Assembly (NCBI GenBank): GCA_013397455.1 | Contig: VYZB01000030.1 | Coordinates: 3,164,366 to 3,228,365 of the forward strand | Direction: 5' to 3' | DNA: 64,000 bases | Source of the DNA: Crotophaga sulcirostris | Taxonomy: Eukaryota > Chordata > Aves > Cuculiformes > Crotophagidae | Part shown: positions 23,088 through 37,440 of the stretch, one piece after another | Layout: each line of letters starts with the position of its first letter | How positions within the stretch are numbered: position 1 is the stretch's first letter | Translations under genes and position numbers: made by a program | The notes under the pieces: model-generated | The model's database searches: none | What the model saw: the letters and a program-made list of their open reading frames with translations, nothing else | Told to the model about the DNA's origin: nothing

Positions 23088-26000
23088 TGCACACATATAT
23101 ACACTAGGTGTACTTAATTCAACCTGAGGAAAAATAGCAATCAATTTTATTTTGTACTAACTAGCTTGAAGATAAACAAATACCTCTTGCTTCTTATAGG
23201 TAAGATTCAGCAAAGTCTGATGCATGTAAATATTATCTGGAGGATCTACCTCTGAGTTTGGAAAAGGAAGCTCCAGATTACTTTGTGCATTGCAGATCTG
23301 TGAGAAATATATACTCAATGCAACTACAGTGGAAAAAAAAATTGTCAGATGAGGTTACTATTACAATATTAGCAAGAAAAATTGTGGTTCCACTAGAATT
23401 ATTTTCTGGATATGAAATGTACCTTTTTTAAAAATAATTTTGGGTTTGATTTGGTTTGGGTTTGATTTGGTTTGGGTTTGGTTTTTTTTTATTCCTTATT
23501 TTTCCACAGTGGCTTCCCAACAATGAAAAAATACCACTAAGTATTAAGGCCCAAATTTTTGATTTGTTTCATTGTTAGCTGTTCTGATTTGATTTAGTAT
23601 TTTGCAAATCTTTTCCATTTTTTTTAAGAATTTGGTGTCAGAAGACTCCAAACATGGCTCTCTACAAGACAAAGAAAAAAAAAAAAACAAAACCAAAAAA
23701 AAGCCAAAACAGAGGTCTTTGGATTATAAAGCAGATCCTTTGGAAAATGAATAGTCATACGTTTGAAGGCAGAAAGAATAATTCTGTGATCTAGTCTGAC
23801 TGCTATATAGCACAAGCCAAGGATCCTCTTTCACTTATTTCTGGATCAGGCCCACAGTTGCAGACTGAGCTATGGTAGCTTCTTCATAAGGATGCTCAGG
23901 CTTCATTGAGGGAAGTTATTCAGTTATTCACCCACTATTTATGAAAGTCTCTTGCCATCCCTAATGCCAGCATTCATTCCAGTCTTACCTACTGCCCTCT
24001 GTATCCCATATACCACAGAGCAAAACTTCAACCTCTTGCTTACATTTCCACCCTGTTATTGCTGCTAGAGTTTCATTATCCACTGGTAACCCTTTTTTTT
24101 TTTTATATGACCACTTTACCCAAATACTGGCTGAGGCTTACTGCAAAATGATGAATGTCCCCAAATAGGAGAAACCATACTTTTCTCAGCCATATAGACC
24201 TTTATTCCACACAGTGTACTTAAAATCTCAATAGAGAGACAGTATTAACAAAGTTAATTTTTTTACTGTTGGTTCTTTGACTAGATCTGTGGTTTAATAC
24301 AGAAGAGCTTAAGATGAGTTCAGTAACAGTGGATAACAAAGGACTGATCCACCACACTCTGGTAGCTCTTCTGACCTCCCTTTCCCTACCCTAACATTAA
24401 CCAAGTTTTGGCATTCCCTGACACCCTCCTGATTGTGTTCATGGTTTTGTAGAAGTCCAGCTCAGATTCTGGGCTAGCACTGCAAGATAACAGAAAGTCA
24501 AGGTTTTGTGTTCCCCTGAGGATGACCCAAGCATTTTTATCTCTTTTTTTTTTGGAAGATAACACATTAAAGACTTTATTATTTTGAGGTACATTAGAGG
24601 ACTTCCTTGTTTGAATGCCAGAGGGTACATCACCACTTTCTCTAACCAAGCCCCTAAATTGCTTTAGCTGACCTAAAGAACTCAATCAAGACACCAAGAG
24701 AAAGTTGACCAACTTGGTACCAAGTATGAGGTGCAGTCCTTTTGGCTAGATCAGAAGTGTTCAGCTATATTTGCAGAATGTGCTGAAAACACTGTGTGAA
24801 TATCAAAAAGCTGAAGAGGTCTTTTAAGTCATTTGCTGTCCATATATAACATCATTATATAATGTCAATCCAGTCTTTCCCAGAGCAATCAATATTAGAC
24901 TGTGTGCTAAGTTCATATTTTATTAACTACCCCACAGAGCAGAAAGTGCACGTATTCAACTAAGCTCAAGCATTTAATGTCATTTAAAGGTGATGAAATC
25001 TTTTAGATACAAAACTTTTCTCAGTACCCTAAAGTTTTACATCAACTATGGGAAAGTTATTGATAAAAAGAATAGGGGGGAAGATGCAAGATTGTCCAGG
25101 TAATCTGAGAGGGTACTATTTCAGATGTATTTTCTATTTTCATAATATCTGTGGCATCATGAAAAGAAGCAGAAAGTAGGACTTATTAATACACTTTTAC
25201 ACTGATAATCTGCATCACAACCCAGTACTGTATGTAATTGTCTCAAGCAGAACAACTATGAAACTCTGAGTGACAAACTGCATTTAGTAGACTACTAGGA
25301 AGTCTGTGTAAACAATAATAGGTTATGTCACAACTTACGTTAAAGGTCATTGTATTTTTTTTAGTATAGTGATATTTAACAGTTTGACTTTTTTAGTGCA
25401 CAACATATTAACAATATTTAATAACTAGTTATATTGTAATCCTATGACAAATTCATCACTGGGGAAAAAAAACCCCCAAAACTCACAATTGTCTAAGATT
25501 TCCAGCCAGCTCATTTATAATAAAAGGTACTTTGAAAATAAAACAGCTTCTGTGGTAGTTCAGTCTTATAATATACTACACTGCATATTAAGGTGTATAT
25601 CAAAAATTTGCAGAAAGCTTTACACTGATGCTCACATCTCAGCAAATGAGAGTGAGGTTACCTTCTAAAGCTAAGTATTCTCAGAAGCTGAGTAAAGGCC
25701 AGCAAAGACCAATGAACCAGTTGGCAGTTTCTGGAGCAGGGCTCCTGTTCTCTTCAAAAAGATCCATTTACTCTTTCTTGATATCTTTTTTATGTATTCT
25801 CCCCACTGTGAGAACTTCATCTTTTTGCTATGCCTTTTTTTCCAAACACTTCTGACCATGAACCACATGACGATACATTATTGGACATATGTTTTTTATT
25901 TAAAATCAGTTACTGACTCAGTCTCACGGAACACAAGCACAGAAACATCTCAGCCTGCAGCCTACGTGCAGTTAATGGAGGTTAGCAACCACAAAAGCCA

Positions 26001-29000
26001 CCAACAGAGCATCACCAGGAGCATGCCTAATGTCACAGAACAGTTTGACATAATCAGTGCTAGACTTGTTAAATTTTGGCTTGAAGCTTGGTGCAGATAC
26101 ATAAAAAAAAGGTATTGTTGCTGTGATGGGTCTGTATTTTCAGCTGATAGAGACAGAGAAAATAAAAATTGCATTTCCTTAGTGTCGCCACACTGGTTTT
26201 GCACTCCTTTGGTGCAAACCAATTTTTTAAGGTGATGCGTACTGCAAATCTAAAAAAATGACAGAAACCTAAGATTCATTATCAACCCTTGAAGACATAG
26301 CACATTATTGTCACTGTTTTTTAAGTACTGAACTGTTAGAAATACTCGAAATAGATGGATTGTATCTTGTCAGAAATTTCAGTCTACTCGTAAAAACACT
26401 GTTGATTGGAGAGGGAAAACTTCCATTTTGCTCCTAAAATAAGAAAAATTGTGGCCAAAACCACGGAGATACAATTAAATTAGTTTTGTACCTATCTCAT
26501 CTGCTATTGCAGATCTCCTCTCCATTGTATCATCCTGCTCATCCCAATTTCTCCACCCCTAATTTCTTTCCCCATTTCCTTTACTTGTCCTTTCTCCTCA
26601 CAATGTGCCCTTCCTGGCTAGATAGTTACCACTTCCCAATTACTATTTCTTTGAACAGGTGCAGGTGATACTCTTTCAAAATCTTTGCCCCCTGCCTGTG
26701 GTTTTAAGTCACTTCAATCTTTTTATTTTTTAAAAAAATATTATTAATAATTTTTTTAATATATTTGGCTTGTCCTAAGACACCTTCATGACAGCACTGA
26801 TTATTTAGTCTGTCCTTCACAAACCTTTCCAACGATCACCGTTTGATGCTGTCCTCAAAGAGTCAATTATATATTTGAAGCTTTTTTCTACTTTCAAGAT
26901 TTTTGTCTTGCACATTCTTCACTGCTTAAGGCTCTGTGTTTTTAGCTGCCTTTCCCCCCCCAAAATTCTATGCTTGTTTCAGCCTGGCCTACCAAATTTA
27001 TGCAATTAATTTAAATGGATTTATAGTCCTCAACTCAAATATGGTCTACATTTTAATCTGTGTACCTGCAACTAAGGTAGTTCAGATATGTGAGGGATGT
27101 GAAGCTATAGTATATTATCTTGTCCTGTAGAGCAGTTCAAAAGTGGAATATTCTCTCTGATTCTGCTACTACTCACTTCAAATAAGAACTCATTTTTACT
27201 GCTTACCTAAAGATCACAGAACTCAGGCTTTGTCAAGAAACACCACATTTTAACAAAGCAAAACCAGAATAAAACGCCATGATGGGGAACCTACTTTCCT
27301 TTTGCAGTGCTGGATACTGCAGGTTGGGAGGAATGGGAAAAGTCCCATGTCCTGGATGGAAGCCGTGAAATAATCTGGGAGTAAACATCCAATCCAAGAT
27401 ACCTAGACATCTCACCACACTCCTATGTTTTTATGCCCCCACCTCCCACTCCTTCATTTCCATATTGTCACTATGACTCTTGTGCAGACCAGAATTTTAT
27501 CTAAAATGACTGTTTAAAATCTGACTTTTTAAATTTTTTCTTCCTTCACACAATTTAATCATTTTATCCATTCAAAGCACCTCAGCAGGAACTCTTTGTT
27601 TGTCATCAGGAAGATGCTTTTGCAAGATTTTTATCTTTCCACCCTTATTTCTTCTGTAAGTAACAAATTTAGAAACATGCTCTTCAATCCCGATAATATA
27701 AATTCCTGTAATGATAAATATTATTTAGCACAAAGTTTCATCACCATATGTATAAGAAGTTTTATTCTTCTAGCGTTATTAACATAAGCCTTTTCCATAC
27801 ACCCTTCAAGTCTCTTCAGTAAGAGCTGCTCTGCATTTATACTACTACTGCTTTTAATTTACAGCTCTCTCTTCTCTCACTCAAGTCCAACCTCTGCCTT
27901 GCTTGCTATCTATATGCAAGTCACTTTACACAGTTCTGTAAAGCATTATCTCACTATTCTGTCTCTCACTGTTGAGCATTTTCAGACCCTTTGTGTGAAT
28001 GATGAGATATAAAAATAAATTGAATTGGAATACATGATGCTAAGTCCTGAACTTAAACAAGCTACACTCACTGTGCATATGTAATTTGACAGCCACAGGC
28101 TATGCTTTCATGACATACATCAAACGGATTAATGCAAGGGAATTAAAGTTCTAACCATGCTGGGGAGTCCAACCTAGACATTAGACTCATGGCCATGTAA
28201 TCCTGGGTTGTTATTAACCAATCTGACAAAGAAAAACTGGGGTGATTATAACAATGATTACTAGTTACACTGTATGCCACAGCCAACCTTCAAAGTTCAA
28301 AGTTCTGTAAATGTTCATGTCTTCTGTCCACCCTGTCCAGGTAACACCCAGGCAGCTGTCTTAGCAGTCTCCATTAGTGCATTAAGCATTTGTAAGCAAA
28401 CAGATTTCTGTTGGACAAAATAACTAAAACACCACCATGAAAACAGGAATTTTTAGAGCATTTCTAATCAGGAAACCTATGTGCTATGGAGCTTTGGGTG
28501 TCAGCTTTGATAAAGCTGTACTCAGTAAGGCAGAAACTGTTAGTTAAAATTTTCATTTTAAGGAGAAACGAGAAAGATGGAAATACTGAAGGTATAATTT
28601 GACACAAGGAAAAGGGATGACACTATCTGACCACATGGGTCTTAAAAAAAGCCACAGAATTTGCTCTTCTGCTTGTTTTCCATTGGCACTTCAACTCACT
28701 TAAAATAGGATGGACAGAGATACAAGGAACTTAATGCATTTAGTCCTGCAAATATGATTACTTGAACATTAGAAGAACAGAACGTATTACATCTCATATC
28801 AATGCTTCCAGATTTAAGATCTGTAATTGTTTCACTTTGAGGAAAAACAATACAAGAATAAATGATAGAATTAATAGAAGTCATTCTCATTGCTCTAATT
28901 TTAGTCAGCTCTCTCTGTGCTAAAACTGTGGCTCTGAAACTGCATTCCTCCACGTGGTATTTAATCACAAAACTAAAGTAGTATTAAACTGACATGAAGA

Positions 29001-30151
29001 ATAAAAAATGAACACATTTTTTTTAATTACAAATATCTAAATCATCATGATCTGAATCTATCTGATAAAACTTAAATCTGAAATGGCTACTGTGGCCTTT
29101 TAAAAATAAATAATAAAATGAAAGTTAAAACTGCTCAGATTTTAAATTGTAGACATACAAGTCTTTTGCATAATAAGGCCTTTGTGAATGTTCAGTTTCA
29201 CTGCACATGTTCTCCTGCACTGATTGTAACAGGATTTAAACTTGCATGCCTGCTTGTTAGCTTGCTAAAAATTCAGTCCCAGAGATCTACATTAACTTTT
29301 GAGCATAGGGAAAATTAATTTTGTCTGCAGTGAAGTTCAAAAATGTGACTATGCAAGGATTCTTTTATTTTTAAACACTGAAAAAAAATAAAATTACAAA
29401 AGCCTTTCATGTTCCTTAGTAGAGTTGAGGCATGTATTGTATTTCCCAAAACCAAACAGCCTTATTGAGTCTAAGGGCATGTTGCACACGATCCGGTCCA
29501 TCATCATTTCATGTAGAACAGAAAGTATGTTTGAGAGTTATTCCATTTCAGGATTTAGATTGTAAAATATGTATATTTTTATGCCTGAATCTCACTTGTT
29601 TCCATTTCTCTTTTCTTATGTAGCATCAGAAGGTGATGTTTTGCTTTTTTCTGCCTCTAAACTCCTGTAACATAATATTGGTAAAACTGTCTAATAATGT
29701 AGGAGGAATTTAGCTAAGAGCAACTGTCGTTTTGAAGTGGATTCAATCCTTTCATTGAACCTCCACTAAAAATAATTTAACTCAGGTAAAACTTGAGATA
29801 TTACCTCAAGCCTTCATTTAGTAGCTAGTTACCCACAAGCACATAGATTTGAAAAACCTCACGGTATATACTGAACAATCTAATATGTTTTGAAAGAGAA
29901 CGACTAGGTACAAGCTGGAAAGTGGAAACATTCTAGGAATATTTATTGTAATTATCAGCCAATTTTGTGTTTTAATGATCTAGCTTTTAGAGAGAAGCAT
30001 AAAACACATGATATAAAGAAGCAGTTCCATGTATTCCACTAATAAGTCGAAACCTGTTTCCGTTTTACAAGCGTGCACCATAAATGTGTTCTGTTAGCGT
30101 GAATTACGCATGCATGCCTAAATGTTCATGGACCATCCCTAATGGTTTTAG
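23088..30151. other. Non-coding-looking DNA
   Basis: No supported gene. The longest open frame (25792-26235, plus strand, 147 codons) has irregular composition, is overlapped by antisense open frames, and matches no family I know. A 16-bp minisatellite lies at 23439-23481. Poly-T and poly-A runs near 23670 and 24090 have no element attached that I recognise. Confidence 0.55.
23439..23481. repeat. 16-bp minisatellite
   Basis: The unit TTTGGGTTTGATTTGG is repeated 2.7 times without mismatch and is followed by a T run. It is G/T-rich on the plus strand. Confidence 0.85.
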
Positions 30152-30216
30152 GTTATTGCAAATCTGATATCCCAAAAGTAAGTTATTGCAAATCTGATAT
30201 CCCAAAAGTAAGTTAT
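30152..30216. repeat. 30-bp perfect tandem duplication
   Basis: The unit starting GTTATTGCAAATCTGATATC is present twice with no mismatch (30152-30181 and 30182-30211), followed by the first five bases of a third copy. Perfect identity indicates a recent slippage event or an assembly duplication; it could be polymorphic in copy number. Confidence 0.9.
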
Positions 30217-30610
30217 CCCTAAGTATGTATGGAAGCAGCAAACTCAGCCCTGTGCCACATTCCTGTATTTCTGCTTAAGAGTGCCAAGGAAAAGCAGTTT
30301 GAAACTTCAATTCTGGTGCTGTAAATGGGTGGCCTTTTAGTTTGCCCAAGGGTTGCTCGAAGCAAGATAGGATCCTGCCTTCAGTGTTGAGTGCCACTGA
30401 AAATCTCATCCTGCCTGCTGGATTTACATAACCATCTGACAGTTTCCCATAGAGACATGAAAGCGTCTGGGGACATTTAGATAAGAAGGAAAGATGGTCT
30501 GGGGAAGAAACATGATAAAAGAGCACTATGCTGCTTGGAAAAATTATGTTAAAATGTGCTTGGGATTTGTAAATAATGAAGACAACCTGAACTAGTTTGT
30601 AGACACAATG

Positions 30611-30637
30611 TATTATTATTATTATTATCATCATCAT
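30611..30637. repeat. Compound (TTA)n(TCA)n microsatellite
   Basis: Six TTA-type units grade into three TCA units. Confidence 0.85.
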
Positions 30638-30951
30638 GTCCTCCTCCCTTTTTAAAATTCTGGCTTATTTATTTTGTAATGAGTGTTGAAAGGAGAAAGT
30701 TTAAAAACTTAACCTCCAAAACGGGCATTCAAGACAATTTATAAATATTTCTGATCCTCTACAATGACTTGGCAGATAACCCTAGCCATAGTTTTGCTGC
30801 ACACACCTTTCTCTTGTCCACAGAGCTGCTCTGTCCTCCAAGAAACAGATCAACAAAAAGTATTCACAGGTAGTTCAAAAAACGAAATAACAGTACAGAG
30901 TAAATTACTAAAGACCATATTGTAATCTGTATCCTTCTTTTAAAACACCTT
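30638..30951. other. Unremarkable unique DNA
   Basis: Nothing recognised up to the assembly gap. Confidence 0.5.
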
Positions 30952-30957
30952 NNNNNN
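30952..30957. other. Assembly gap (six N)
   Basis: Six Ns interrupt the sequence immediately before an A-rich run at 30961-30986. The true gap length is unknown. Homopolymer next to the gap probably caused it. Confidence 0.95.
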
Positions 30958-33900
30958 TATTTAAAAAAAAAAAGGAAAAAAAAAGAGATTTGGTCCTAAC
31001 ATACAGCTTGTCACAGGCCAAACCAAGAATATAAAAGAACAGGCAGGAATTTGAATTATGCAAAAGATGATTTGACTGGTGTGTGGGAGTGTGACAAAAA
31101 GGACAACAGAAATGTCAAGGACAGGAAGAATTTTAGAAAGAAAATCCAGATGCAGGCTGGGCAAATGTGGGATGTAGCACTGAGGAAATACAAGGCAGAG
31201 GTTTTCAGTCTGAGTACCAGCTGTAAACAATCTCCTGTTGTTTGATCCTCCTGTGCTCAAGGTAAAGTTACATGGCACATCTTTTTAAATAAACAGGATT
31301 ACATGAAAGACATTTGTCTCCAACGTCAAGTTCCCCTTCTAACTCAAACAAACTTGTGAGACTGAGTGATTAGCCAACCCAAAAACAGTTAATATTTTTA
31401 AAAAAATCTTCCAGTATTCTCATTAACAACATATGCATCCTGGTAATTAGGTGGTCGATGTGTTTTAATAGTTCAAAAAATAAAATTTCAAATCACAGTT
31501 TTACCAGGAAGCTGTAAAAAAACCCATTCTGAAAGTAACCATAAAGTTTGATAACCCATTACACTAAATAACATTTCTGGGAGCTAATCCATGCTGATGG
31601 CTCAAGACATACAATCTCTTTCCTAAAAAACTGATTTCTGGCACTGGAAATAACTGCACAGCTGTGGGATATGCTGACTCCAGTATTAAGTATCAAGAAC
31701 TTTGAACACAACATCTTAGTTCTAATCAAGCAGCTATGTATGCTCAATGTAATTTTCTCACTTTAAAGCACTATCTCTTCTTTCTTTGAGGAATTTGGAT
31801 GAAGGACAGATCCAGAGATATATTCTAAGGAACAGCCTGTAATACTTCTGTGTAACATGATGAATTATACAACCAGACTTCTGAATGTGTTTATCGCGTA
31901 ACATAAGAAAAAAAAGTAAGCATATTTAAGGCCATGGACTTTTCCTGAGAGGTCATCTCAAGTGCAAAATATCTTGGCAGGTGTGTTTTACTATGTAGAG
32001 AATTTCTCCAGCCATCACACTGTTACCTTTAATCACCACAACATATAAATGAAGACAAGTATAAGAATTATTATCAGAAATGCTTAAGCCTGGGAGAAGA
32101 CTTTATGCATTCACAGACAAAACACACAACTAAGCCATCAGCAACAGCAATGCCAAGCTTTATCACCTTATGAGGGCAAGACAGGAACTGCCTGGCTGAA
32201 TGATTCACCTAATCCATTTCCAGACTCCAGCTAGGCCCATGATCAGATGCTCTGGAGGAAAGGATGAGTATCCTGGCTAACTTACTTTCATGTTAAAACT
32301 CATCTGCAAATCAAGTAATAGCCAAGATGAGCAACAGTGCCCATGTGCCTATACCATATGTACCTTCCCTGGTGGGCAGCCAGGGTCCTCATTACACTTT
32401 CCAATGGTTGAGCTGGACTATAATCCATGCAGCTGCACACATTCCTTCTTTTTTCTCAGCTTCATATTTCTATTTATTTTGTTGACTCTATGGAAATGGA
32501 GCCAACTTTTGTGCCAGTTTTAATGGATTTCACCCTGAGATCAATAGAAAAATGCCCACCTATAATAGCTGCTAATTTAGTTCCTAATCTGTATTATGCG
32601 AGACAGGAAGCTTCTTTGGCTCTCTTACTTTGAGGGAAACAGTAAGAAATGCAGAAATGAAAAAAGCAAGATTTATCTAGGAGGTGGCAGCACTAAACTA
32701 ACTGCTTCAGTTAATGCAGCTGCTGACATTTCCAGCAATTCAGTGCATTCGTCCCTAGGGAGAATAAAGCTGAAAGAAACTACTTAGCATGAAACTACTG
32801 GATGTCCATTAAAAATCGTTCTAGTGGTGAAGATGAAGAGGCTCATTGGCAAAATCCTCCTTGTATAAATCTGAAAACAACATTAAAAGCCATACAAAAA
32901 GCAAGCAGTTAAATAGATTCTTTCACACTGAGAACCAGCAGTACAGAAGGCTAAAATGGATTCTAGGAAAAAAAAACTTTTGATTTAAACCACTGATAAA
33001 GAGATTTCCCAGTCAATGTCTGCATAATGCTGAAGAGAATGATCCTTTGCACAAAACCCCATGAGATGTTAGAAAATATGATTCAAAGAAGAGCTTTAGA
33101 AGAGTTCAAAGAGTTCGTGGGGATGGCAGATCACTTTCTTATATTACCACCTGTTATACATCATAATGGAAAGAAAAAAAGAGCTCTGTTCTACTGAAGG
33201 ATGAGATTTAAAGGTTCTCTCTATTCAAACTACAGAAATTCAGGGATCTGGGATGGTAGCAACATCTGATGCAAAAGATCTTATTTAGAAATTAATGCAG
33301 CCGCGGTGATTTAAACTAATGCAGAATGAGGGCTCCTTGATATATTTTGAAAACAACTAACCTATGAAACAAGGTAGGTAGTTTTAAGAAAGGAAGCTTT
33401 GTGAGGTAGCTGCCAGCTACTGCATCTTACTCCAGTGAACGGGAATAAGCCACACAGGACTTCTGTAGGGTAACCTCTCAGGATCCAAATCAAAGTTAGT
33501 ACTTCAGTGCCTCAGGCTCTGTGCAAAACTGGGACAATGCTGCCCCCAGAACTCCAAACCTGCAAGCACACCTATCTATCAGTCTTGTTGGAAGTTTAGC
33601 TCTGGGAATGGACAAAGGCTGTGTGGAATAGGAATGGACAAATGCTCCACAAAGTCCTATTTTACCTTCAAAATGGATACCTCAGACAAGTCTGTACGTG
33701 TTTTCTCCCCTCTAGATACTCCAGACACAAGCAAGGTACTGCATTCCCTGATTTAACCAGATTTTCTAAGGGCATGGTTTTATGTGGTGCTCACTGACCT
33801 CCCTGTTCTTTTGAGTTCACTGCATTTAGCAAGGTTATGTGAACTTCACACTTAAATCTAACACCTTGGTTTCAGATTCATCTCCTTTGTTCACCACCTC

Positions 33901-35273
33901 CATAGTTGGACAGAAAGCCAAGAATTTTACCTCATTATAAAAGCTGGAAAGTAAGATAAGTCTTTTACCTTGTTATATAAACCTAAAGTGAAAAGCCAAA
34001 AGAAAAAGATTTAAAAACTAAGTGGGAATCTTTGTTAACTTCTGTGAATGCCATTTAAGAAAACCGAACAGAAAATAGATGTACATGGAGAAGAAGGCTA
34101 AAGAAAACATTTCAATTCATTTTCAGCAAATCTGGTTTTCTACTTTTTTGTTGAAATGAAAGCACAAGTGGCAACAACTCCATGCCTACGCTTGTTATTG
34201 CCTACTCAAGAATCAAGTGCTCTTTCAGTCAAGACTTGATTGTTGGAAAGAAAATAAACTGTCAACTGGTAAGGCTTGTTATCAAGCTGCAAAGTGAGAA
34301 AAGGTTGCTTGCTGCTACTAGTTTTAGGATTTCATCAAACCGGCTTTCAGAATCGCATTCTTTTGCTATAATTCATGTAGTTCTCTTGGAGGAACAGCAT
34401 ACAAGGAGGTTAGAGTCAGAGCACCCCAGACATGGCTTTCTTCATGTTCTCATACCTGTAATTGAGACGACTTGGTCCAGCAAAGAAAAAAATGGAATTC
34501 CAGATGCTTCTACTCCTCTCCCAGTGCCTTGTTTTTCCACCACAGGAAAGTCTCTCGATCCTTCTCTTCTTTAGTTTTCCCACCTGTAAGACATGGCTGA
34601 TATTAGCCTGCTAATGACACACTAGGTGGTCTCAGGTGATGTCTGTTTACACTAGCTAACTTGCAACAAATTAATTTGATCAGACCTCATGTTCTCAATG
34701 CCCTGCAAATAGGTTTCTCTGAGCTGTAACCCACTTCTCTTCTCTTGGCAGCAACTGCTTTCTGTGATTTTCACGGTACCCATCTCTAGAACAGGATAAA
34801 TGAAGAGGGGAGCTGGATGTTGATTTTTTTTTTCCTTGTCTTAGCTTTTCACATATCACCATATTTACAGCATTATACAAACACTGCATATCCCTGATTT
34901 TTTTCTGACAATTTGAAGCTTTAAAGACTCTGTGAGGTTTCCCTACATGTTCAGAAAAGATTGTACAAGTGTTTGCTTTGGCTTGGCAGCCTTCCCTGAG
35001 TTTCAAAAGCAAATGCTAAATGTGGATATTAAATAACGTCTAGGTAAGACCCTTCCAAGCTTCCACAGGTGATGGTGGAGGGCAACACACTCCCTAAAAC
35101 GAAATAGAAAATGTAGAAAATGCCAATTTCCACACTTAAAGCACAATCTTGGTCCTGCAAAGTGGGCATTTAACAGTATGAAAGGAATAAGAAACACAAG
35201 TACATGCAGCTCTTACAGTCACTCATGAAACTGCATAACAAGAGTAATTAGTCTTAGCAATCATCTGAGTTAC
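30958..35273. other. Non-coding-looking DNA
   Basis: No supported gene. Plus-strand open frame 34182-34574 (130 codons) has no recognisable domain. A minus-strand segment at 33931-33982 is open between a strong acceptor and GTAAAATT, but is only 52 bp. Confidence 0.5.
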
Positions 35274-35312
35274 CTTTTAAAAACGGAATGCCTTCAATCA
35301 CTGCAATTTCTT
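35274..35312 (-). other. Splice-flanked short open segment, possible exon (unrecognised)
   Basis: On the minus strand, GATCTGTGTCCTTACAG precedes and GTAACTCAG follows. The single open frame takes two bases, gives EIAVIEGIPFLK and leaves one base. At 39 bp it is short for an exon. The residue pattern is protein-like, but no family is recognised. Confidence 0.14.
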
Positions 35313-37330
35313 CTGTAAGGACACAGATCAAAGAAGCACACAAAAGCCATCAGAACCAGTACCCTCCTGTAGCATCAGTTCACAGCATCTACTTTCAGAG
35401 GAAATAAGTTAAAAAGAAAAGGAAATGGAGGAAAAGGGAGAAGGGAATGAAATGGTAATAAACCTAGAATGAATAAATATATTCGCGGTCTTTGATGTCT
35501 GAATTAGAGCTGGTTAGGGCCAGGTTTTTGTTGGGAAGTGCCAATTTGTTGAAATAAGTGTATGTCATGGAAATATCTATTTCTTGTGTTTTCAAGACAT
35601 GGGAAACCTCTACCTCAACAGAAACGTAAAATTCTGCACATTTTATTTGAGATACTTGCAAACAGCCCCTTAAATATAGATAATGCAGTAAGTACACCTG
35701 TATGACTCCTGCTTTTGATAAATAATTCTCCAAAAGAATTGTTAAATAAAAATTTAGAAGGGTATTGACAGGACTAATTTACTTTGCACCAGTGGGACTG
35801 CTAACCCATGTGTACTAAATATACATAGGGAAGGGCAGATGTTCCCCAATGAATTACATCCAGAAGAAATACCACCCAAACTCCAAGCTAAAGATCAGTC
35901 TGCATGCTGAATGTTAAACAAAAGCATCTTGGCCTGGTAGTAACTTTCACACATGTATGAAAAATCTTCTTAGGGTAAACCCTACAAAAGCTACAGAATG
36001 CATAGAGCATCCCACTGTGCTTACAACTTAGTTCTGGCTCTCTCAGCAGTACTTCAGCAGGAGACTACAAATATTGCTAATCTAAAGGAGACAAAGTTTC
36101 TGCTCTAGACCCCATTACTATTTTGAAGGATGCAACTTATATCTCCAGAAAGATAGTACCAATCCATTATAATTCACTTAGTTGCCTGTGGAACATCCTT
36201 TAAGGATATCTGTACATGAGGGTCTGCATATTAGTTAATCATTTTCCAAGGTTATACTAACACTAAAAGAACGTTTCTAGATAATTAAAGGTAAAGGACC
36301 TAGGTCAGTATGATTAAACAGCTATGGTGAAATACAAAAACATAATATAAGCCAGTAGCAACATAATGTGATATGTAGAATGCGTTGCATGATAGCACAC
36401 TTGAAAGAGAGACCTAATTATACCACTGGATTTAGCCCAATAGGTTGGTTTTTATGCATGTGACTGAATAATACTGTAAATGAAAGAGTAACATATGCAG
36501 AAATTAGAATTCTCAGAGCTAAACTGAATCCCGTCTACAGTGTAGATACTTAGGACAGACCTTTATTGTGTGGTTTAGCAAGAAGAAAGCCACAACAGAG
36601 GTTTACACCTAAGATTCATTTAGCTTGGGATCCTGTCTCTGATAACAGCCAAAACGGATGCTGAAGAAAAGGATATGAACATAGGACAAGCCAATTCTCA
36701 GCAGACCTGCAGTTTAGAAACTTCCTGAGCTGGAGGCTCAACCTATACGAGTGTCTTTAATGACTCCTTAGGAACTATTTTTTCAGGAGTTTATCTAACC
36801 ACTTCAAAATACCATTTGTATTTTGGCATCTCCAACATCCTGTAGCAATAGCTTCCACAATTTAATTATGTGTTTCCTGGTCATTTCACTTGATTTTTTT
36901 CAAGTGATAGATAATAAATAATCACTATCTTTTCACTTTCTTCATGTTACTCTTGACTTTATGTAGCTTCACTATATCTTGCTTCCCCCTTATTAGTCAC
37001 CTTTTCTTGAAACTGGAGAGACTTAGGTTACTGAATCCTCCCTTGTACAGAAGCCATCCCTTCCCTCTGATCACGTCACTTCTATCATATTCTTGAGATA
37101 GAATGTCTGGAATTGCACAAAGCATTCATAATGATGTTGCACCATTTATTTTGTTCTAAATGTGTAAAACATTAAGAACATCATTTATAACCCCTAATGC
37201 ATTTTATAGCATGCCCCAGTTTCCCACTTCAGCTGGCACAGTATGCTGCTTTGTTCTTTGTATGTTTTGTCCTCAGCATAACTCTATGCTTTCTAACACC
37301 CCTTCACCTATGGCCAGACTACACCCCATC

Positions 37331-37349
37331 TTCTTCCTCCTCCTCCTCC
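37331..37349. repeat. (TCC)n microsatellite
   Basis: TTC followed by five TCC-type units, pyrimidine-only on the plus strand. Confidence 0.8.
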
Positions 37350-37382
37350 ATTTCTTCTCACCTCAAATAGCAGACAAACTCT

Positions 37383-37440
37383 CCTGACCCATATCTCTGC
37401 AAAACCGAAGTTTCCTGACCTATATCTGTGCAAAACCAGA
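37383..37440. repeat. 31-bp imperfect tandem duplication
   Basis: CCTGACCCATATCTCTGCAA at 37383 is repeated as CCTGACCTATATCTGTGCAA at 37414. Two substitutions in the first 20 bases indicate an older event than the 30-bp duplication at 30152. Confidence 0.8.

Noticed and set aside
25792..26235. Longest open frame in the window (147 codons, plus strand)
   Set aside because: It is overlapped by open frames on the other strand, and its composition is irregular with no recognisable motif. A frame this long is expected by chance in 64 kb of six frames.
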